Positions 9,055 through 18,402 are shown, numbered from the stretch's first letter. The stretch: DNA of 64,000 nucleotides from Paenibacillus tyrphae (GCF_024158745.1 NZ_JAMZAW010000018.1:62001-126000), one strand, 5' to 3'. A program made the numbers and translations. Notes: generated by a model not told the origin, from the letters alone.

Positions 9055-9870
9055 CTAAGCGTATATCTCGAACTCCACTTGCAGCAGTTCTTTATATAAT
9101 AGAATTTTTTCATATTCATGATTTATTTCATCTGCATTCTTCCTTCGTTGTAATTCATCCGCTAAACGATTTATGCTTTGGTCTAAAAAAAGTTTATATC
9201 GATCAGTAATTATGTCTCCGTAGCTCTGCGAAACTATATTTATACTCTCCTTAAAACCATTGCTGACATTAACAATACCACAATCATGAATACACCAGCA
9301 TTTATCTTGTCTAGGTACTGCTACCTCGTAACCATTTTTGATAAATTCCAAGCATTGAGACAAGTCATAACAATGCCAACCCTCAAACAAGTCTTCTCTC
9401 CAAGGCAAGTCATACTGTGTTATTAGGATTAACCCATCTACAACTGCTACCGACCTATAATCTTTGATTTGATTATTAAATTCGAGCTTCTTTAGAACTC
9501 CTGTAGAACTCTCATGCACTACCCCATACTTGCTTCTAGCTTCCCACCAAATACCATTGAGCGGCAGGTATTCTGCTCCTACTACTCCCATTATGCCTAT
9601 AATAGGGTTACGTAAGAATAGTTCTGTGACGTCAAATATGAAATTCTTGTTTATAATAAATGTATCTTGATGTAAATACACTTTATACTTGGCATCCGAG
9701 CTTTGCATTGCTTTGTTATATCCAGCAGCCATACTCTCTGCTTCGAAAACCCCCAGGGTTTCAACTTCAATCCCTTCGGGAACATTTAAAGAATGAATAT
9801 ATTTCAAACACTCGTGGTAAAGCACCTCATCATTGTAACAGGTAATAAAACAAACCTTATTTGCATTCAT
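9055..9870 (-). CDS. Glycosyltransferase-like protein (GT-A, Glyco_tranf_2_5 type)
   Basis: This 271-aa soluble protein starts MNANKVCFITCYNDEVLYHE, typical of small GT-A-like transferases of the PF13712 kind. EAESMAAGYNKAM and KVYLHQDTFIINKNFI supply the acceptor/donor-site pattern, with HQD in place of a classical DxD. Cysteines and WxxDLFEGWHCYDLSQCLEF mark the middle. Its ATG overlaps the stop of the upstream gene in an ATGA arrangement (9867-9870), so the two are translationally coupled. Proteins of this type occur in flagellar glycosylation loci of clostridia and bacilli. The substrate is unknown. Confidence 0.7.
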   Translation of the reverse strand: MNANKVCFITCYNDEVLYHECLKYIHSLNVPEGIEVETLGVFEAESMAAGYNKAMQSSDAKYKVYLHQDTFIINKNFIFDVTELFLRNPIIGIMGVVGAEYLPLNGIWWEARSKYGVVHESSTGVLKKLEFNNQIKDYRSVAVVDGLILITQYDLPWREDLFEGWHCYDLSQCLEFIKNGYEVAVPRQDKCWCIHDCGIVNVSNGFKESINIVSQSYGDIITDRYKLFLDQSINRLADELQRRKNADEINHEYEKILLYKELLQVEFEIYA

Positions 9871-11993
9871 ACCACGTTTACCTCACTTAACTTTCGCATA
9901 AGATCCTCTACATCACTATTTTTAACGTGTACACGGTGAAGATGTATTTTGGCGCTTTCAAATTCACCAAGTTCATATAAGATACGTGATAACAAATACA
10001 ATGCATCTTGATTATCCATATCGAATTCTAACGCCTTCTCAAAGAAGGGAAAGACTAACTCTAGCATATTATTTTCAAAACAAGAAACTGCCAATTGGGT
10101 GAATAGTTGAGATTTTTCAATCATATCATTATCAACGACTTGATAAATCTGTTCGATTGTGAGTTCTCCATTACCCAGCATTTGAAGTAACTCTACCAAA
10201 CTGGTCTCCCCATCAACATCATTTTCTAATCTTCGAAGCAAAAATTTTAATTTATGCTTTTCGTAATTTTTCGTGTAGAGATCCGTTTCGATTTGTCTGA
10301 TCCATTGTTCGACCTTACTATCTTTATTAGAAATTAAACTTAGCCAATCCAACGCCAACTGATCATGGCCTTGTGTATACATTGCCAATCCTAAATTCAA
10401 TAAAGTTGGATCATAGTTTATATCAAGTTCAAAAGCCCTGTTTAAATAAGGCAACGCCAGCTCTATTTTCTGATGCTCCATAAATTGAACTGCAATAAAG
10501 TTAAGCAAATCGATTTTCTGTTCGTAGCCTGCCTCGTCAATGATGTTCAAAACAACTTCTATGTCAATTTTTGCAAGATTCTTCAAACTAGCGAGCACGT
10601 TATTTTGGATCAAAAGATTATTAATAAGCTCCTTAACATTATGTACTTTACTGCTTTTTTTATATGCCTTGATCATGTAACTTTGTATTTCATATGGCTT
10701 TGTAGTACTGAGTCTTGCTGTTTCAGCCAGACTACGGATAAAGGCTTGATCACTTGAAGAAATTTCTTCTACGAGGCCAACAATCTCTAAGTCCGAGTAG
10801 TCTGCTGCATTGAAAGCTTCTTCAATATCCGACAGTTTCCAATTTTGAAGTTCTGAAGAATTAACCGTCCCTTCAAGCATTTTCTTTATTATCCGATAGT
10901 GAAGCAAGTTGGGAGCAATTGTAATTAGTTGCCCATCTTCAGTTAATAATTTTTGTAATCTTTTGGTATTATTTATGTTGTTTTCATTGAACTGCCCCAA
11001 ATTACCAACAATAATGATTTCAAAAAAATCTTCGGAGTATTGGTCAGAAATTTCCTCGAGAGACGAATAAATATGCCTGGTTACCTCGGTAGCCACTTTT
11101 ATAGCAGAAGGATTGGTCTCAACGCCATAGATTTCAGCATAAGGAAATTGATTTTTTATATAAAGAAGGGTACCGCCACAACCGCTTCCTATTTCAAGTA
11201 CACGAATAGGATCGGTAGACACAGCATCAATCTGTTTAACAAGCCCAGGACGAATTATCGTATCTTCCGGACTAAATCCCCACTTTTTAACAAACTTTTC
11301 TTGGTTGGTGAAAAGTAATTTATTATAGGAATCTACGTTGTTTCTGAAAGAAACACTTCCAAAATGATGGATAAAAGTGTCCCGACACAAAACCAACCTA
11401 TATCCTGCCAACTTTATGCGTAGGGAAAGATCGTCATCTTCAAAATTCCCCGGCGTAAATCTTTCGTCTAGCAGACCTACCTTATCCAGCACATTTTTCT
11501 TTATTAACATACAATAACCTACGAGTTTCAGCCGATCTTCCCACAGTGCTGGATTGGAGCTTTGATTATACTGTGTGGCAAATGTATGCATTTCCTCAAT
11601 CGAATTATACGGGACTTGAATACTTTGCCCGTAGGAACAACTATTGGTAACTGATCCCACGGCACCGACTTCTTCTCTGCTATAAAGACAGGTCAATAAA
11701 TTGGTTAGCCAGTTGCTTGTTACGATCGTATCGTTATTTAATAATAAAATGTTATCACCACTAGAAACTTCGATCCCCTGATTGCACGCTTTTGGAAAGC
11801 CCAAATTCTCGTTGTTGAAAATGGCTTTAATGTCAGATTGGCTACGCAACCATGGCACCGTTTCGTCAGTTGAATGATTATCGACCACAATAATTTCATA
11901 ATCATGATGGGACGTAAATTGCCGAATACTTTCAATACATAATTGTGTATATTCCAGTTTATTGTAAGTCGCAATAACAATGCTGGTCTTCAC
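9867..11993 (-). CDS. Fusion protein: GT2 glycosyltransferase, SAM methyltransferase-like domain, TPR repeats
   Basis: Three modules are visible in 708 aa. Residues 1 to about 230 are a family 2 glycosyltransferase (TSIVIATYNKLEYTQLCIES, VVDNHSTDET, LLLNNDT as the DxD-like site, GNFEDDDLSLRIKLAG). Residues about 245-400 look like a class I methyltransferase (RVLEIGSGCGGTLLYI, EIYGVETNPSAIKVA). The rest (about 490-708) is TPR-like, with repeats such as ALPYLNRAFELDINYDPTLLNLG. The start is GTG with GGAGG seven bases ahead. Such multi-domain proteins are common in flagellin or surface glycan loci. The gene is divergent from 12162-14099, and its sugar and acceptor are unknown. Confidence 0.75.
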   Translation of the reverse strand: MKTSIVIATYNKLEYTQLCIESIRQFTSHHDYEIIVVDNHSTDETVPWLRSQSDIKAIFNNENLGFPKACNQGIEVSSGDNILLLNNDTIVTSNWLTNLLTCLYSREEVGAVGSVTNSCSYGQSIQVPYNSIEEMHTFATQYNQSSNPALWEDRLKLVGYCMLIKKNVLDKVGLLDERFTPGNFEDDDLSLRIKLAGYRLVLCRDTFIHHFGSVSFRNNVDSYNKLLFTNQEKFVKKWGFSPEDTIIRPGLVKQIDAVSTDPIRVLEIGSGCGGTLLYIKNQFPYAEIYGVETNPSAIKVATEVTRHIYSSLEEISDQYSEDFFEIIIVGNLGQFNENNINNTKRLQKLLTEDGQLITIAPNLLHYRIIKKMLEGTVNSSELQNWKLSDIEEAFNAADYSDLEIVGLVEEISSSDQAFIRSLAETARLSTTKPYEIQSYMIKAYKKSSKVHNVKELINNLLIQNNVLASLKNLAKIDIEVVLNIIDEAGYEQKIDLLNFIAVQFMEHQKIELALPYLNRAFELDINYDPTLLNLGLAMYTQGHDQLALDWLSLISNKDSKVEQWIRQIETDLYTKNYEKHKLKFLLRRLENDVDGETSLVELLQMLGNGELTIEQIYQVVDNDMIEKSQLFTQLAVSCFENNMLELVFPFFEKALEFDMDNQDALYLLSRILYELGEFESAKIHLHRVHVKNSDVEDLMRKLSEVNVV

Positions 11994-12161
11994 GTTATTT
12001 CCTCCGCTTTCGTCACGTGGAATCTGTTATACTATATATATCGACAATTTTAGATAAAAAGTGATACTGAATTCCTTTACAATTTATGAGATTCTGACGA
12101 TAAATAGTTTATATAATTATTGACTGTGTTTGACTTAAGACTATATTACAGGAGTTCTACT

Positions 12162-14099
12162 ATGACAAAACTATTATCTCTTTGTATGATTGTAAAAAAT
12201 GAAGAAAAAGTCCTAAAAAGATGTTTAGAAAGTGTCCAGGGCTTGGTAGATGAGATTGTTGTCGTGGATACCGGATCTACAGACAGAACCGTTGAAATTG
12301 CACGCGAATTTACTTCTCATGTTTATTTCTTTGAATGGATCAACGATTTCGCAGCAGCCAAAAACTTTAGCATTCGCCATGCCACCTCCAGATGGATATT
12401 AAACCTGGATGCAGATGAGTACCTGCAAGATGTCGACATAAAAAAAATCCGACATGAGTTAGACAACCTTCCTGAATCGGAATCAACTGCCTTTATTCTT
12501 CCCATCTATAACTTTACTGGAACGATAAATAGCGGGAAAGTTCTGAATTCGAGCGGCGCCCGATTGTTCCCCAATCATCCCGATATCGAATTCAGAAGTC
12601 CGATTCATGAACAGCTTTACTGGAAACACGGCGAACTGCGTTTTCTCGAATATCCTTTGATTATTTATCATACGGGTTATCTGGAAGAAACAAAGCTGGA
12701 AAAAAACAAATCTACCCGGAATATGTCTATATTTAACGACCTGTTGAAGAAGAAGACGTTGGATACATACGAAACGTTTACTTTAGCTAACGAATACATG
12801 ATCATGCGGGATTATAAAAAAGCGATTTACTACTACGAAAAGGTGTACAAAAAAGCTGAAAAAAGACAAGATTGGTACCCTCATTGCGTCGAACGGATGA
12901 TTACGGCCTATACTGAGCTGGACCGATATAAAGAGGCATATGCTTTAATTGAGGAATCCGTGAAGCTGTGGCCCGGCTATTCGGACTTGCATTGTTTTAA
13001 AGGTCTTCTATTGGATAAGTTGGGCTTCTATAAAGAAGCCGTTTCCGAGTTAAGCCAAAGCATAGAGATTGCAGAATCATCTAACGGCCGACAATATTGG
13101 ATCCTGAGCCCGAATAACGGGACAACGCTTCCTTATTCCAAATTGGCTGATATATATTTTGAGCGATATAAAGATATTTCCAAAACCGTATATTATTTCA
13201 CGAAATTAGTTCAAAGTAATCCGAAGGATATAAAACATTTATATAAGCTTGTACATTTGTTGACTCTTACGGAGCCTGTTTCCGAAATCGTTAAGTTTTT
13301 AGAACGGCTATTTTCCCATACGGACCCTATACAACTTAGAATGTTATTGCAAATTGCCATAACCGTTGGACATTACGAATTATCTCAATACTACTATTCA
13401 CTATACCAAAAATTTAATATCGAGTTGTCACCTGTATATATGATGCTGTACGGTATTATACAAAACAATCAGGCCTGGTTTAATAAACATTTTAGTCAAC
13501 TATCAGAGGAAGATTGTAATAATGAATTAGCCGCCAGGGCAGTTTATACCGCTTCCTGCGTGTGGAAAACAACGGACTATATGGACCGTTTTACAATCTC
13601 CAACAATTTATTGAAGCCTGTAGAACCTTTACTCAAAAAAATTATTGTGGATACCACTCTTGACGAATCTGTTGATTTTCCTTACGATTCCATGGCTATA
13701 CTTTTGTCGGAAATCTTTAAGGTTGGCCAATACGACGTATACGATTGGTTAATTAATCTTTTCCCGGCTCATTTCAATAAACTAGCTAACCTTATGGGCG
13801 ATTACTTCTTTAAACAAAATCAAATTGAGCTGGCTTTAGATTACTACTCTATGGTTTTAGCTAATAATGAGTTGGAAGCACAGGGATATGAACACCTTGG
13901 AATACTTTATATAGCTCAAGGCGATATCCAAGAGGGACTTGAATTTATTGAGAAAGCAATAGAGCTTCTCCCCACAAAAGTAACCCTATATACCACTTAC
14001 TGTCTGCATGCCGATGGCGAAAAAAGAGCACGTTATAAAGAACTATTATTTAATGCGTTTCCGCAATACAAAGGCTTGCCCTTTATTAAAAGCATGTAG
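12162..14099 (+). CDS. GT2 glycosyltransferase with C-terminal TPR repeats
   Basis: The protein has 645 aa from the ATG at 12162, which follows AGGAG; an upstream extension of the frame lacks a ribosome site. Residues 1 to about 230 are a SunS/WaaE-like GT2 domain: LSLCMIVKNEEKVLKRCLES, VDTGSTDRTVEIA, WILNLDADEYL (DxD), ARLFPNHPDIEF and IHEQLYWK. The remainder is helical and TPR-like, including AIYYYEKVYKKAEKRQ and ALDYYSMVLANNEL. It is the only plus-strand gene of this island and reads away from the 708-aa fusion gene. It is related in layout to the GT2-TPR gene at 17282-18331, so a shared role in protein glycosylation is plausible. Confidence 0.8.
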   Translation: MTKLLSLCMIVKNEEKVLKRCLESVQGLVDEIVVVDTGSTDRTVEIAREFTSHVYFFEWINDFAAAKNFSIRHATSRWILNLDADEYLQDVDIKKIRHELDNLPESESTAFILPIYNFTGTINSGKVLNSSGARLFPNHPDIEFRSPIHEQLYWKHGELRFLEYPLIIYHTGYLEETKLEKNKSTRNMSIFNDLLKKKTLDTYETFTLANEYMIMRDYKKAIYYYEKVYKKAEKRQDWYPHCVERMITAYTELDRYKEAYALIEESVKLWPGYSDLHCFKGLLLDKLGFYKEAVSELSQSIEIAESSNGRQYWILSPNNGTTLPYSKLADIYFERYKDISKTVYYFTKLVQSNPKDIKHLYKLVHLLTLTEPVSEIVKFLERLFSHTDPIQLRMLLQIAITVGHYELSQYYYSLYQKFNIELSPVYMMLYGIIQNNQAWFNKHFSQLSEEDCNNELAARAVYTASCVWKTTDYMDRFTISNNLLKPVEPLLKKIIVDTTLDESVDFPYDSMAILLSEIFKVGQYDVYDWLINLFPAHFNKLANLMGDYFFKQNQIELALDYYSMVLANNELEAQGYEHLGILYIAQGDIQEGLEFIEKAIELLPTKVTLYTTYCLHADGEKRARYKELLFNAFPQYKGLPFIKSM

Positions 14100-14123
14100 C
14101 ACGTTCGGTTAAATTCCCCTTAA

Positions 14124-14152
14124 AAAGGCTGTCAAACGGTTGATAGTCTTTT
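14124..14152 (+). terminator. Terminator of the plus-strand GT2-TPR gene
   Basis: A 12-bp stem with two G-U pairs (14124-14135/14140-14151) and an ACGG loop ends in TTTT. Confidence 0.6.
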
Positions 14153-14162
14153 CGGTTCAATG

Positions 14163-14200
14163 AAAAACAAAAAGCCCGGGTCCTGAAAACGGAACCGGGC
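14163..14200 (-). terminator. Terminator of the fliD-flaG-fliS-fliT transcript
   Basis: Arms 14174-14183 and 14191-14200 pair with one mismatch. On the minus strand TTTTTGTTTTT follows (14163-14173). Confidence 0.85.
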
Positions 14201-14227
14201 GCCTATCATTATACGTATCTATCGAGC

Positions 14228-14581
14228 TTAATTTTGATTATCTACAAAATAGCCTTCCGCTTGAATCGCCTGATTCGATTGATACCTGCCGCGAAGCTTT
14301 ACTGCATTTTGCATTTTCTTAATCTGGTTTTCTGAATCATGTCGGTTTAAGTAAAGCTTCTCTTGAATCTGGGACTCCAAGCTTTTAAGTTCCCCTATAT
14401 ATGGTTTGACAACAGATGATGAATGATCTACCTGCTCAATTTGCTCCATAAGCTCTGTCTGCTGGTTTTGCAAATATTCCAATTGAGCCAAGTCTTCAAA
14501 AGTGTCTAACTCGAGTGCCAAAATTTCGTTGGAGATCCGGATGAGTTGCAGAAATAAGTCTTCCATTGCGTCCCTATTCAT
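14228..14581 (-). CDS. fliT: FliT-like flagellar chaperone
   Basis: This 117-aa helical, coiled-coil-rich protein follows fliS by two bases. In Bacillus the gene at this place is fliT, the export chaperone of the filament cap FliD. Sequence conservation in the family is weak, so the call rests on size, helical content (DLAQLEYLQNQQTELMEQIE) and position. A second in-frame ATG five codons later is possible. The gene is last in the unit and is followed by a strong terminator. Confidence 0.7.
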   Translation of the reverse strand: MNRDAMEDLFLQLIRISNEILALELDTFEDLAQLEYLQNQQTELMEQIEQVDHSSSVVKPYIGELKSLESQIQEKLYLNRHDSENQIKKMQNAVKLRGRYQSNQAIQAEGYFVDNQN

Positions 14582-14582
14582 G

Positions 14583-14972
14583 TTAACCGACCACGGTAGC
14601 TTTATTTTTAAGAATTTTTAGCGCCTCAACCCATGTATCCCTTAACTCCGTAACCAAGGATATGCTTGTTTCCAAACATTCCATGTTTAACTTGAAGTTC
14701 GCTTCAAAAAGCTGTTCTTTAATAAAGACATACAGCATTTTGAGGTTCTTCGATATTTCGTAGTCCATATTAAGAGTAATCATTAATTCGTCAATAATGT
14801 CTTGGGCTTTTTTGATGTTGACATTTTTTTCGTTATAATTTTTTGTTACCAGAGCTTCCTGAGCTTGCTTCATAAATTTAATGCATCCGTTATACAATAG
14901 GAGAGTTAATTCACCAGGAGCGGCTGTACTGACTTGAGTTCTTAAATAAAGCTGTTGCGCTTGCTGGTTCAT
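14583..14972 (-). CDS. fliS: Flagellin export chaperone FliS
   Basis: FliS binds the C-terminal helices of flagellin and prevents premature polymerisation. The 129-aa protein opens with QLYLRTQVSTAAPGELTLLL and NGCIKFMKQA, the family signature of the four-helix bundle. AGAGGTAAG lies just before the ATG, and flaG ends six bases upstream. In Bacillus, FliS also joins the FliW-CsrA-flagellin circuit, and all of those partners are present in this window. Confidence 0.95.
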   Translation of the reverse strand: MNQQAQQLYLRTQVSTAAPGELTLLLYNGCIKFMKQAQEALVTKNYNEKNVNIKKAQDIIDELMITLNMDYEISKNLKMLYVFIKEQLFEANFKLNMECLETSISLVTELRDTWVEALKILKNKATVVG

Positions 14973-14978
14973 TTTGTC

Positions 14979-15341
14979 TTACCTCTTTTCATCAATAATA
15001 ACTCCGTTTATTTCCTGCAAATTTGTAATTAAATCTACGATCTTTTCAGAAGGAACTTCCCTAATCACTTCATTCGTTTCTTTGTTATACACTTTAACGA
15101 TAATTTGCTTACTCTTTTCATGAATACTAAACTCCAAGCGTGTCTGAAAGCCTTCCATCGCTTTATTTGCTTTTTCAATCGCTTTAACTAAAGCTTCTTC
15201 CGAAATGGATAGTTGAAATGGCTTTTTCGTTAGTAATTCAATGGAAGAAATCAAATTCCCTAGTTGTTCCGACGGTTGATTATCATAAGAAGTTGTAGTA
15301 CTATTGGGCAATCCTAGAGAAGGTATGTTTTTTATATCCAT
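14979..15341 (-). CDS. flaG: FlaG flagellar protein
   Basis: FlaG-family proteins influence filament length. The protein has 120 aa, with a variable N-terminus and the conserved C-terminal part LEFSIHEKSKQIIVKVYNKE and TNEVIREVPSEKIVDLI. A strong AAGGAGG precedes the ATG. It sits between fliD and fliS, whereas in Bacillus subtilis flaG (yvyC) precedes fliD, so local order has changed. Confidence 0.92.
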   Translation of the reverse strand: MDIKNIPSLGLPNSTTTSYDNQPSEQLGNLISSIELLTKKPFQLSISEEALVKAIEKANKAMEGFQTRLEFSIHEKSKQIIVKVYNKETNEVIREVPSEKIVDLITNLQEINGVIIDEKR

Positions 15342-15364
15342 ATACTCTATCTACCTCCTTGCCA

Positions 15365-17209
15365 TTATAAACGAGACAAGTATCCCAATGTTGTATTACT
15401 TTTTTGGATTGCTTTCTCCATTGCCGAGAACTTTGCATAGTAGAAGTCTTCTTTTTTCTTTAGTTTCACATCAAAACGGCTTATTTGTTCTTCCATTTTC
15501 TTCATAACGGACCCAAGATCCGTGTTAATATCGTTTGTGATGCCGCCAACGGTACCCGCTCTTTTAACCAAATCATCAATACTCGAAGACAATTGGTCAT
15601 AAACTCTACGCATGATCCCCTTACCCTTTTCATCGGTACTTGATGCAGGGGTGTTTGTAAACATAGCGATCACATTATCGGGATCTTTGGACAATGCTTC
15701 TTTTAGCATTTTTTCATCTATAACGAGTTTACCGGAATTTTGGGTATTTTTGGCGTCATAAGGCATCGTAGTAATTCCGATTTTGGCGAAGGAGTTATAG
15801 GCTTCTTGGATCCCACTTACCGATGTAATCCCCGTTAATTCCCTTAATCTACTTAACGCTCTTTCAACAGTAGGATCACTTTTCAATAACCCGCTTTTTG
15901 CTTTGTCTTCCCAGGCCTTGATGTCTGCCTCTTTCATATCTTTCTTCTGGTCATCGGTTAATGGATCGTAGCCACGATACCTGTTTTCGGACGTTCTTTT
16001 GTTCATAAACTCGATCGTTTCGTTATACTTGGAAACAAAGTTCTTAATCTTATCGACAATTCCGTTTATATCATTACTAACAGATACCGTAACAGGCGTT
16101 GCGCCCGTCGGTTGTTTTAGATTATAGGTAACCCCATCGATTGTAAAGGAATTGCTGCTCCTATAAGTTGTATTTCCATCGATTGTAACTTTTGCATCTT
16201 GACCGGTTACGACTTGCGAATCCAATTTAAGAGAAGCTAACAGCCCGCCAGTATCTCCGGAAATATTAACTTGCGCCGTCCCGCCAGTATCCTTAGTAAG
16301 AAAAGATACCTTGTCGGTAGTCTCGTCATAGGACATATATACCCCGGCAGCAGAAGCATTAACTTTGCCCATTATTGTGGAAATGCTGTCATCACCATTG
16401 TAAGTAATTTGCTGCCCGTTTATGGTAAAGCTGTAACTAGCGCCCGATACATTTAGTGGTGTATCGAACTTTGAGGCAATATCACTTAACTTCGAATTAG
16501 CGTCTACTTTGAACGCAACCCTGCTTCCTGAAAAGCCCAGATTGGAGTACCCGCTATTCGTTGGAGAAGTAGCTTCCAACACGAGCTGCGGCTGATAAGA
16601 CGTACTGCCGTCTACCACAGCCGATACGGGGTTGAAAGAGATTTTGCCCCCTGAATCGCTGACTGTAATTTTGTTGTATCCAAATGCATCATTTAATTTG
16701 GTTTGGATCTGCTGAGCTAAATCGGTAGTTGATGCATAATTTTTTTGATCTAAAGTTATTGTTTTTCTTACCCCATTTAACGTTACATCGAACTGATTAT
16801 TCGTAGCATCGATTGTGGTAGTCGTAGGAGCTGTATTTGCTGTAACCGGGGCAGGTGGTTGTTTTGTCATCGCACCCGTACTTGATTTAGTAGCCCCTGT
16901 TGCCAATTGGCTGACTGTTATGACATGAGTCGCTGGATTTGCTGTACTGCTTGTCGTTACGGAAATATAACTTTCATTCGAAGATGTCGCGGCAGATTGC
17001 TTCCAGTCGCCTGCGAACCTCAAATCGCCCACCGTCGAGCGTAGTCCAGCAAGCTTTGAGTTAACCTCACGGTACAGATCCATGCTCCAGTTTGTTTTTG
17101 TTTTTGTTTTTTTGATTTTTTCTAAAGGCATTCTTTCCGCTTTCATTAAGTCGCTTACCAATTTATCGATATCTAATCCCGACGCCATTCCACCAATACG
17201 TACTGGCAT
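15365..17209 (-). CDS. fliD: Flagellar filament cap protein FliD
   Basis: FliD caps the growing filament and inserts flagellin subunits. It has 614 aa from the ATG at 17209, chosen because GAGGAGAG stands eight bases ahead; an earlier ATG at 17230 has poor spacing. The N-terminal domain reads MPVRIGGMASGLDIDKLVSD, and the C-terminal coiled coil is rich in K/E with FYYAKFSAMEKAI. The Ser/Thr/Asn-rich centre is typical of surface-exposed D2/D3 regions. It lies 72 nt after the GT2-TPR gene and is probably transcribed with it from a SigD-type promoter. Confidence 0.96.
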   Translation of the reverse strand: MPVRIGGMASGLDIDKLVSDLMKAERMPLEKIKKTKTKTNWSMDLYREVNSKLAGLRSTVGDLRFAGDWKQSAATSSNESYISVTTSSTANPATHVITVSQLATGATKSSTGAMTKQPPAPVTANTAPTTTTIDATNNQFDVTLNGVRKTITLDQKNYASTTDLAQQIQTKLNDAFGYNKITVSDSGGKISFNPVSAVVDGSTSYQPQLVLEATSPTNSGYSNLGFSGSRVAFKVDANSKLSDIASKFDTPLNVSGASYSFTINGQQITYNGDDSISTIMGKVNASAAGVYMSYDETTDKVSFLTKDTGGTAQVNISGDTGGLLASLKLDSQVVTGQDAKVTIDGNTTYRSSNSFTIDGVTYNLKQPTGATPVTVSVSNDINGIVDKIKNFVSKYNETIEFMNKRTSENRYRGYDPLTDDQKKDMKEADIKAWEDKAKSGLLKSDPTVERALSRLRELTGITSVSGIQEAYNSFAKIGITTMPYDAKNTQNSGKLVIDEKMLKEALSKDPDNVIAMFTNTPASSTDEKGKGIMRRVYDQLSSSIDDLVKRAGTVGGITNDINTDLGSVMKKMEEQISRFDVKLKKKEDFYYAKFSAMEKAIQKSNTTLGYLSRL

Positions 17210-17281
17210 GTTCCACTCTCCTCTGATCATATTCCTTATTATATTTATCGAAAAATTTCTGCGATTTATTTAGACGGAAAT

Positions 17282-18331
17282 TTATATATTTTTCAAACGT
17301 ATGAGAGCAGGATCGTAACCCCACGAAGCTGCAAGCATATAGTATTCCTTAGCCTTATCTTTAAAGCCAAGAATTTCGTAGTAGACCCCCAGATTGTATG
17401 CTGCTTTAAAAGACCCTGTCCCCAGCACCGAAGTATATTTGGTGGTTTCGCCAATTCTTAAAGCTTCTTTAAAACTTGGTTCTATCATGTGAATTTCTCC
17501 CGTATCCATAGCAAGCAGACCCAGCAGAAAAAATAGATCGGGAAAGTCCTTATAGATGTCTCCATATTTCGTAAGAAGGTCAGCAGCTTCCTTGCTACGG
17601 CCCAGCTCCTTGAGCGTATAACCCAGCAATACGAGCATTGGAGGATAGTAAAGCTTATTTTCTTCCTTATAAGTTAAGCTTCTCCTCAAATAATGCTCCG
17701 CTTCCTTATATTGCTCGACGGAATTGTAAAGCTTCCCTATCTGGTACAGCATATACCCTTCGTCCTGCCGTTCATCCAGCGCTTTTTGATAAAGCTTTAG
17801 ATACCGGTTAAACTTATCTTTTTCATGATATTCTTTTTTTGTATATCCATAGTGTTTAACTAAAAGCCCGGTATCTTTAAAACTTGCCGGTTGATCGTTC
17901 TCGTACAACTGTTCATGAACGATCCCTTTGAAGCGAAACGAAGGTCTGTTAGGAAAAAAACGAATCATCCTATGCCGGGCCGAATCAGTTTCCATAATAT
18001 TTTCTAGAACTACGGTCCCCGCTTGCCCAGGATGTTCTGTGATAAATTGACTCAGCTTCGCCTCAGCATCAGGTGGAAGCTCTTCATCCGCGTCTAAGAT
18101 AAGAATATACTCGCCTGTTGCCCAAGAAACGGATTGGTTTCTGGCCTGGGCAAAATCATCGTTCCATTCCCCTTGTTTTATAACCGCATCATATTTTTCT
18201 GCGATTTCTACCGTACGATCTCTTGATCCTGTATCGTAAATAATAACTTCGAACGGCGACGGGATGCTTTTTAGCACCCTTTCTATGTTAAGCTCCTCAT
18301 CTTTTACAATAAGGCAGACGCTGATGTTCAT
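17282..18331 (-). CDS. GT2 glycosyltransferase with TPR repeats, in the flagellar operon
   Basis: The protein has 349 aa from the ATG at 18331, which has AGGAGG five bases upstream. The N-terminal GT2 domain shows MNISVCLIVKDEELNIERVL, YDTGSRDRTVEIAEKYD, YILILDADEELP (DxD), RFFPNRPSFRFKGIVHEQLY. TPR-like helices follow (LYNSVEQYKEAEHYLRRSL, DKAKEYYMLAA). The gene lies between hag and fliD, behind a SigD-type promoter. Co-expression with late flagellar genes makes flagellin or cap glycosylation the best guess, though no substrate is proven. Confidence 0.82.
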   Translation of the reverse strand: MNISVCLIVKDEELNIERVLKSIPSPFEVIIYDTGSRDRTVEIAEKYDAVIKQGEWNDDFAQARNQSVSWATGEYILILDADEELPPDAEAKLSQFITEHPGQAGTVVLENIMETDSARHRMIRFFPNRPSFRFKGIVHEQLYENDQPASFKDTGLLVKHYGYTKKEYHEKDKFNRYLKLYQKALDERQDEGYMLYQIGKLYNSVEQYKEAEHYLRRSLTYKEENKLYYPPMLVLLGYTLKELGRSKEAADLLTKYGDIYKDFPDLFFLLGLLAMDTGEIHMIEPSFKEALRIGETTKYTSVLGTGSFKAAYNLGVYYEILGFKDKAKEYYMLAASWGYDPALIRLKNI

Positions 18332-18374
18332 AAATTCCTCCTGCCGCAAGTCTTCTGAAAGCTATTTATACTTA

Positions 18375-18402
18375 TTATCGGTATGCTGGCGGGATATTGT
18401 TA
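18375..18402 (-). promoter_or_regulatory. Predicted SigD promoter of GT2-fliD-flaG-fliS-fliT
   Basis: TAAC (18399-18402), a 16-nt spacer and ACCGATAA (18375-18382) approximate the SigD consensus TAAA-N15-GCCGATAT, with the same spacer as hag and flgM. Confidence 0.5.

Noticed and set aside
12100-12161. SigA promoter TTGACT-N16-TATATT for the plus-strand GT2-TPR gene
   Set aside because: It would place the transcript start inside or beyond the ribosome site, so it cannot be the main promoter.
7469-14099. Mobile element boundaries around the glycosyltransferase island
   Set aside because: No transposase, integrase, terminal inverted repeat or flanking direct repeat was seen; transfer is suggested only by composition and synteny.
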